This document shows positions 61,565 through 64,000 of a stretch of 64,000 bases of DNA, piece after piece. This stretch comes from Pseudomonadota bacterium. GTDB taxonomy: Bacteria; Pseudomonadota; Alphaproteobacteria; Rhizobiales; Xanthobacteraceae. The stretch covers positions 186,001 to 250,000 of the forward strand of contig JAEYAW010000030.1 of assembly GCA_023404675.1 (NCBI GenBank), written 5' to 3'. The first letter of the stretch is position 1. Each line of letters starts with the position of its first letter. The translations under genes were made by a program, and so were the position numbers. Under the pieces are notes generated by a model. That model saw nothing but the letters and a program-made list of their open reading frames with translations. It searched no databases and was not told where the DNA came from.

Positions 61565-63042
61565 TTCGGGGCCTCGCGGGTGATCGTCACGTCGTGGACG
61601 TGGCTTTCGCGCAGGCCAGCGCCGGTGATGCGAACGAACTGCGCCTTGTCGTGGAAATCCTCGATGGTCTTCGCGCCGACATAGCCCATCGCGGCGCGCA
61701 GGCCGCCCGCCAGCTGATGCAGCACGTTGCCGACCGGCCCCTTGTAGGGCACCTGGCCCTCGATGCCTTCCGGCACCAGCTTCATGCTGTCCTTGATGTC
61801 CTGCTGGAAGTAGCGGTCGGCCGAGCCGCGTGCCATCGCTCCGACCGAGCCCATGCCCCGATAGGCCTTGTAGGACCGGCCCTGCCACAGAAAGACCTCG
61901 CCCGGCGTCTCGTCGGTGCCGGCCAGCAGCGAGCCGACCATGGCGATGTCGGCGCCCGCGGCGAGCGCCTTGGCGAGGTCGCCGGAATATTTGATACCGC
62001 CATCGGCGATGACCGGCGTGTTCGATTTCTTCGCCGCCTCGACCGCGTCCATGATCGCAGTCAGCTGCGGCACGCCGACGCCCGCCACCATGCGCGTGGT
62101 GCAGATCGAGCCCGGACCGATGCCGACCTTCACCGCATCCGCTCCGGAATCGATCAGCGCCTGGGTGCCGTCGGCGGTCGCGACGTTGCCCGCCACCACC
62201 TGCACCGCGTTCGACAGCTTCTTGATGCGGTTGACCGCCTCCAGCACGCGGGCCGAATGGCCGTGGGCGGTGTCCACCACGATGACGTCAACGCCCGCAT
62301 CGATCAGCTTCTCGGTGCGCTCGAAACCGCCCTCACCGACCGTGGTTGCGGCGGCGACGCGCAGGCGGCCCTGCTCGTCCTTGCTGGCGAGCGGATAGGC
62401 CACCGCCTTCTCGATATCCTTCACCGTGATGAGGCCGACACACCGATACTGGTCGTCCACCACCAGCAGCTTTTCGATCCGGTTCTGATGCAGGAGCCGC
62501 TTGGCCTCTTCCTGGCTGACGCCCTCGCGGACCGTGACCAGCTTGTCGCGGGTCATCAGTTCTGAGACCTTCTGCTGCGGATCGGTGGCGAAGCGGACGT
62601 CGCGGTTGGTGAGGATGCCGACCAGCTTGCCGGGCCGCGCCGGGCCGCCGCCGGTCACCACCGGAATGCCGGAAATCCCATGGGTCTTCATCAGCGCCAG
62701 CGCGTCCGCCAGCGTGGCGTCGGGCTCGATGGTCAGCGGGTTCACGACCATGCCGGATTCGAACTTCTTGACCTGCCGCACCTGAGCGGCCTGCCCGTCG
62801 GGATCGAAATTGCGATGGATCACGCCGATGCAGCCGGCCTGGGCCATGGCGATCGCCATGCGGGCTTCGGTCACGGTGTCCATGGCGGAGGCGATGATCG
62901 GAACGTTCAGCGGGATGGCGCGGGTCAGAAAGGACCGGATATCCGCGTCGGACGGCAGAATGTCCGAGAGGCCAGGCTTCAGCAGGACGTCGTCAAACGT
63001 GTAGGCATCGACAAATCGGCTATTCGGGCGCTCGGCGGCCAT
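61540..63042 (-). CDS. guaB: inosine-5'-monophosphate dehydrogenase
   Basis: A 500-residue IMPDH: the first step from IMP to XMP in guanine nucleotide synthesis, using NAD. The TIM-barrel N-terminus AYTFDDVLLKPGLSDILPSD, two CBS domains between about residues 95 and 215, the catalytic loop GIGPGSICTTRMV with the active Cys, and the flap YRGMGSVGAM are all present. AAGGAG precedes the ATG at 63042. Its product is the substrate of GuaA encoded at 54383. Confidence 0.97.
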   Translation of the reverse strand: MAAERPNSRFVDAYTFDDVLLKPGLSDILPSDADIRSFLTRAIPLNVPIIASAMDTVTEARMAIAMAQAGCIGVIHRNFDPDGQAAQVRQVKKFESGMVVNPLTIEPDATLADALALMKTHGISGIPVVTGGGPARPGKLVGILTNRDVRFATDPQQKVSELMTRDKLVTVREGVSQEEAKRLLHQNRIEKLLVVDDQYRCVGLITVKDIEKAVAYPLASKDEQGRLRVAAATTVGEGGFERTEKLIDAGVDVIVVDTAHGHSARVLEAVNRIKKLSNAVQVVAGNVATADGTQALIDSGADAVKVGIGPGSICTTRMVAGVGVPQLTAIMDAVEAAKKSNTPVIADGGIKYSGDLAKALAAGADIAMVGSLLAGTDETPGEVFLWQGRSYKAYRGMGSVGAMARGSADRYFQQDIKDSMKLVPEGIEGQVPYKGPVGNVLHQLAGGLRAAMGYVGAKTIEDFHDKAQFVRITGAGLRESHVHDVTITREAPNYPGGLVG

Positions 63043-63247
63043 CACCAACTCCTTGGCGGCCCACGGCCGCGCTCTGATAAAATACGGAGCGGGCATCCGG
63101 CTGAGCGGCGCTCAGCGGTGGAATCGCGATCCGTCGGAAGGGTTGGCGGCGGTCGATAGCACGGGAAAATGACGATTCATAGCGGGGATCAGCCATGCCC
63201 TTTCATAAGGCCTGTTTCATAAGGCCTGTGCATGGCCGCCCCTGCCC

Positions 63248-63496
63248 TCAGCGGGGATACCCCGGCGGCGGCCCGTGCTCGCGGATCGCCTCGACCACCT
63301 CCCTGTGCCGGCGGTCCTCACGCTTCATGTGCACCGCAATCAGCGCGTGCGCCGACGGCACGAAAAACAGGATCGGGAACATCAGCCCGAGGATCACGCA
63401 GACCACGATCAGCACGACATTCAGAACGGCCGAAAACGGCTGGCCGTTGAGCAGAAGCCCGAGCGGCGGCAGCAGAGCGGCGAGAATGTAAATCAT
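63248..63496 (-). CDS. YqaE/Pmp3-family small membrane protein
   Basis: An 82-residue protein with two hydrophobic helices. YILAALLPPLGLLLNGQPFS and the second helix VLNVVLIVVCVILGLMFPIL fit the Pmp3/YqaE (UPF0057) family, which is induced by salt or cold in other organisms. A basic, soluble tail of about 25 residues follows, longer than in the minimal 50-residue members. The start at 63496 is chosen since upstream codons are Arg-rich and unlike protein. Confidence 0.8.
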   Translation of the reverse strand: MIYILAALLPPLGLLLNGQPFSAVLNVVLIVVCVILGLMFPILFFVPSAHALIAVHMKREDRRHREVVEAIREHGPPPGYPR

Positions 63497-63661
63497 GGCA
63501 GGGCCTCCAGTCCCTCGATCGCAATGTGGGGAGCCCCGCGCCCCGTGCAATGCCCGTCGCGCCAGAAACGGGCTCAAGCGGCGCGACACCGGCGCGGCAG
63601 AATGCTACAGCGCCGGTCCCGGTGATTCAGAAAACCGACCTTCCGAGGAACGTCAGGCGGC

Positions 63662-64000
63662 ATGTTCAAAGACCGCGTCATCCCGTTGATCGTCGCCGCA
63701 GCGCTGTTCATGGAGAACATGGACTCGACGGTGATCGCCACCTCGCTGCCCGCGATCGCGGCCGACATCGGCACCAACCCGCTGACGCTGAAACTGGCCA
63801 TCACGTCCTATCTGCTGTCGCTGGCCGTGTTCATTCCGGCGAGCGGCTGGACCGCCGACCGCTTCGGCGCGCGCACCGTGTTCAGCGGCGCCATCGCCGT
63901 GTTCATGCTCGGCTCGATCGGCTGCGCGCTGTCCTCCTCCATCACCGATTTCGTGATCGCGCGCATCGTGCAGGGGCTCGGCGGCGCGATGATGACGCCC
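63662..64000 (+). CDS. MFS drug exporter, DHA2 family (3' end beyond window)
   Basis: The frame is open to the end of the window. The first 113 residues show three or four transmembrane helices and DHA2-type motifs: FMENMDSTVIATSLPAIAAD in helix 1 (motif D1), GWTADRFGARTVF (motif A) and VIARIVQGLGGAMMTP. These are typical of EmrB/QacA-like 14-helix proton-driven exporters. The divergent Pmp3-like gene starts 166 bases away. Substrate and length cannot be judged from this part. Confidence 0.88.
   Translation, partial: MFKDRVIPLIVAAALFMENMDSTVIATSLPAIAADIGTNPLTLKLAITSYLLSLAVFIPASGWTADRFGARTVFSGAIAVFMLGSIGCALSSSITDFVIARIVQGLGGAMMTP

Overview
The window is GC-rich, densely coded chromosomal DNA. 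It most resembles an alphaproteobacterium of the Bradyrhizobium/Rhodopseudomonas/Afipia type. This rests on a BioR-type GntR regulator with TTATAGATAA-like sites at a bioY-bioB operon, a zf-CHCC zinc-finger protein, a Zur-like box before a COG0523 GTPase, a tandem glycine riboswitch, and the guaA-rsmB...guaB neighbourhood. The family assignment is inference; no 16S gene is present.

Region 1 (1-12.9 kb) is ordinary metabolism. It holds the end of a membrane protein, an alpha/beta hydrolase, a signal-anchored hypothetical protein, the zinc-finger protein, an FAD monooxygenase, a lipoprotein, tRNA-Leu(UAA), an FMN alpha-hydroxy-acid dehydrogenase, an enoyl-CoA hydratase, then a quinone oxidoreductase, an HCCA isomerase and a GST in one direction. 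Two tiny unrecognised ORFs, a dadA-type dehydrogenase under a tandem glycine riboswitch, and pdxY follow.

Region 2 (12.9-21.7 kb) starts with a biotin module, bioR-bioY-bioB, with BioR-like operators. After it come an ArsR/SRPBCC pair with a 34-bp perfect palindrome, an alpha/beta hydrolase, a TetR regulator divergent from an EamA exporter, a YghU-type GST, and a Tat-exported VOC protein.

Region 3 (21.9-29.4 kb) is a dipeptide/oligopeptide ABC system: one binding protein plus two permeases and two ATPases on the minus strand, and a second, paralogous binding protein transcribed divergently.

Region 4 (29.4-54.4 kb) is accessory: SnoaL-like, RidA and M23 proteins; an SDR-ALDH-AraC operon; a TetR gene divergent from two SDRs; a decayed LysR gene; a decayed IS3-type transposase; and a long minus-strand run. 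That run encodes a glyoxalase-esterase fusion, a GST, a MoaF-SnoaL fusion, a signal-less ABC-type binding protein, an isochorismatase-like hydrolase, an AraC regulator, a Kef-type K+/H+ antiporter, a luciferase-like oxidoreductase, a crotonase, a cupin, a pirin and a LysR regulator. The mix suggests electrophile/quinone detoxification and small-molecule catabolism. The 3' end of guaA at 54383 is matched by a degenerate same-orientation copy at 39250, so the 15 kb between them looks like a relic genomic island inserted at guaA.

Region 5 (54.4-64 kb) returns to core genes: guaA, an RsmB-family methyltransferase, a metallophosphoesterase, a MAPEG protein, an NADP oxidoreductase, a Zur-box-linked COG0523 GTPase overlapped by a small Cys-rich ORF, guaB, a Pmp3-like protein and the start of an MFS exporter. 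No rRNA, CRISPR or phage genes were seen.
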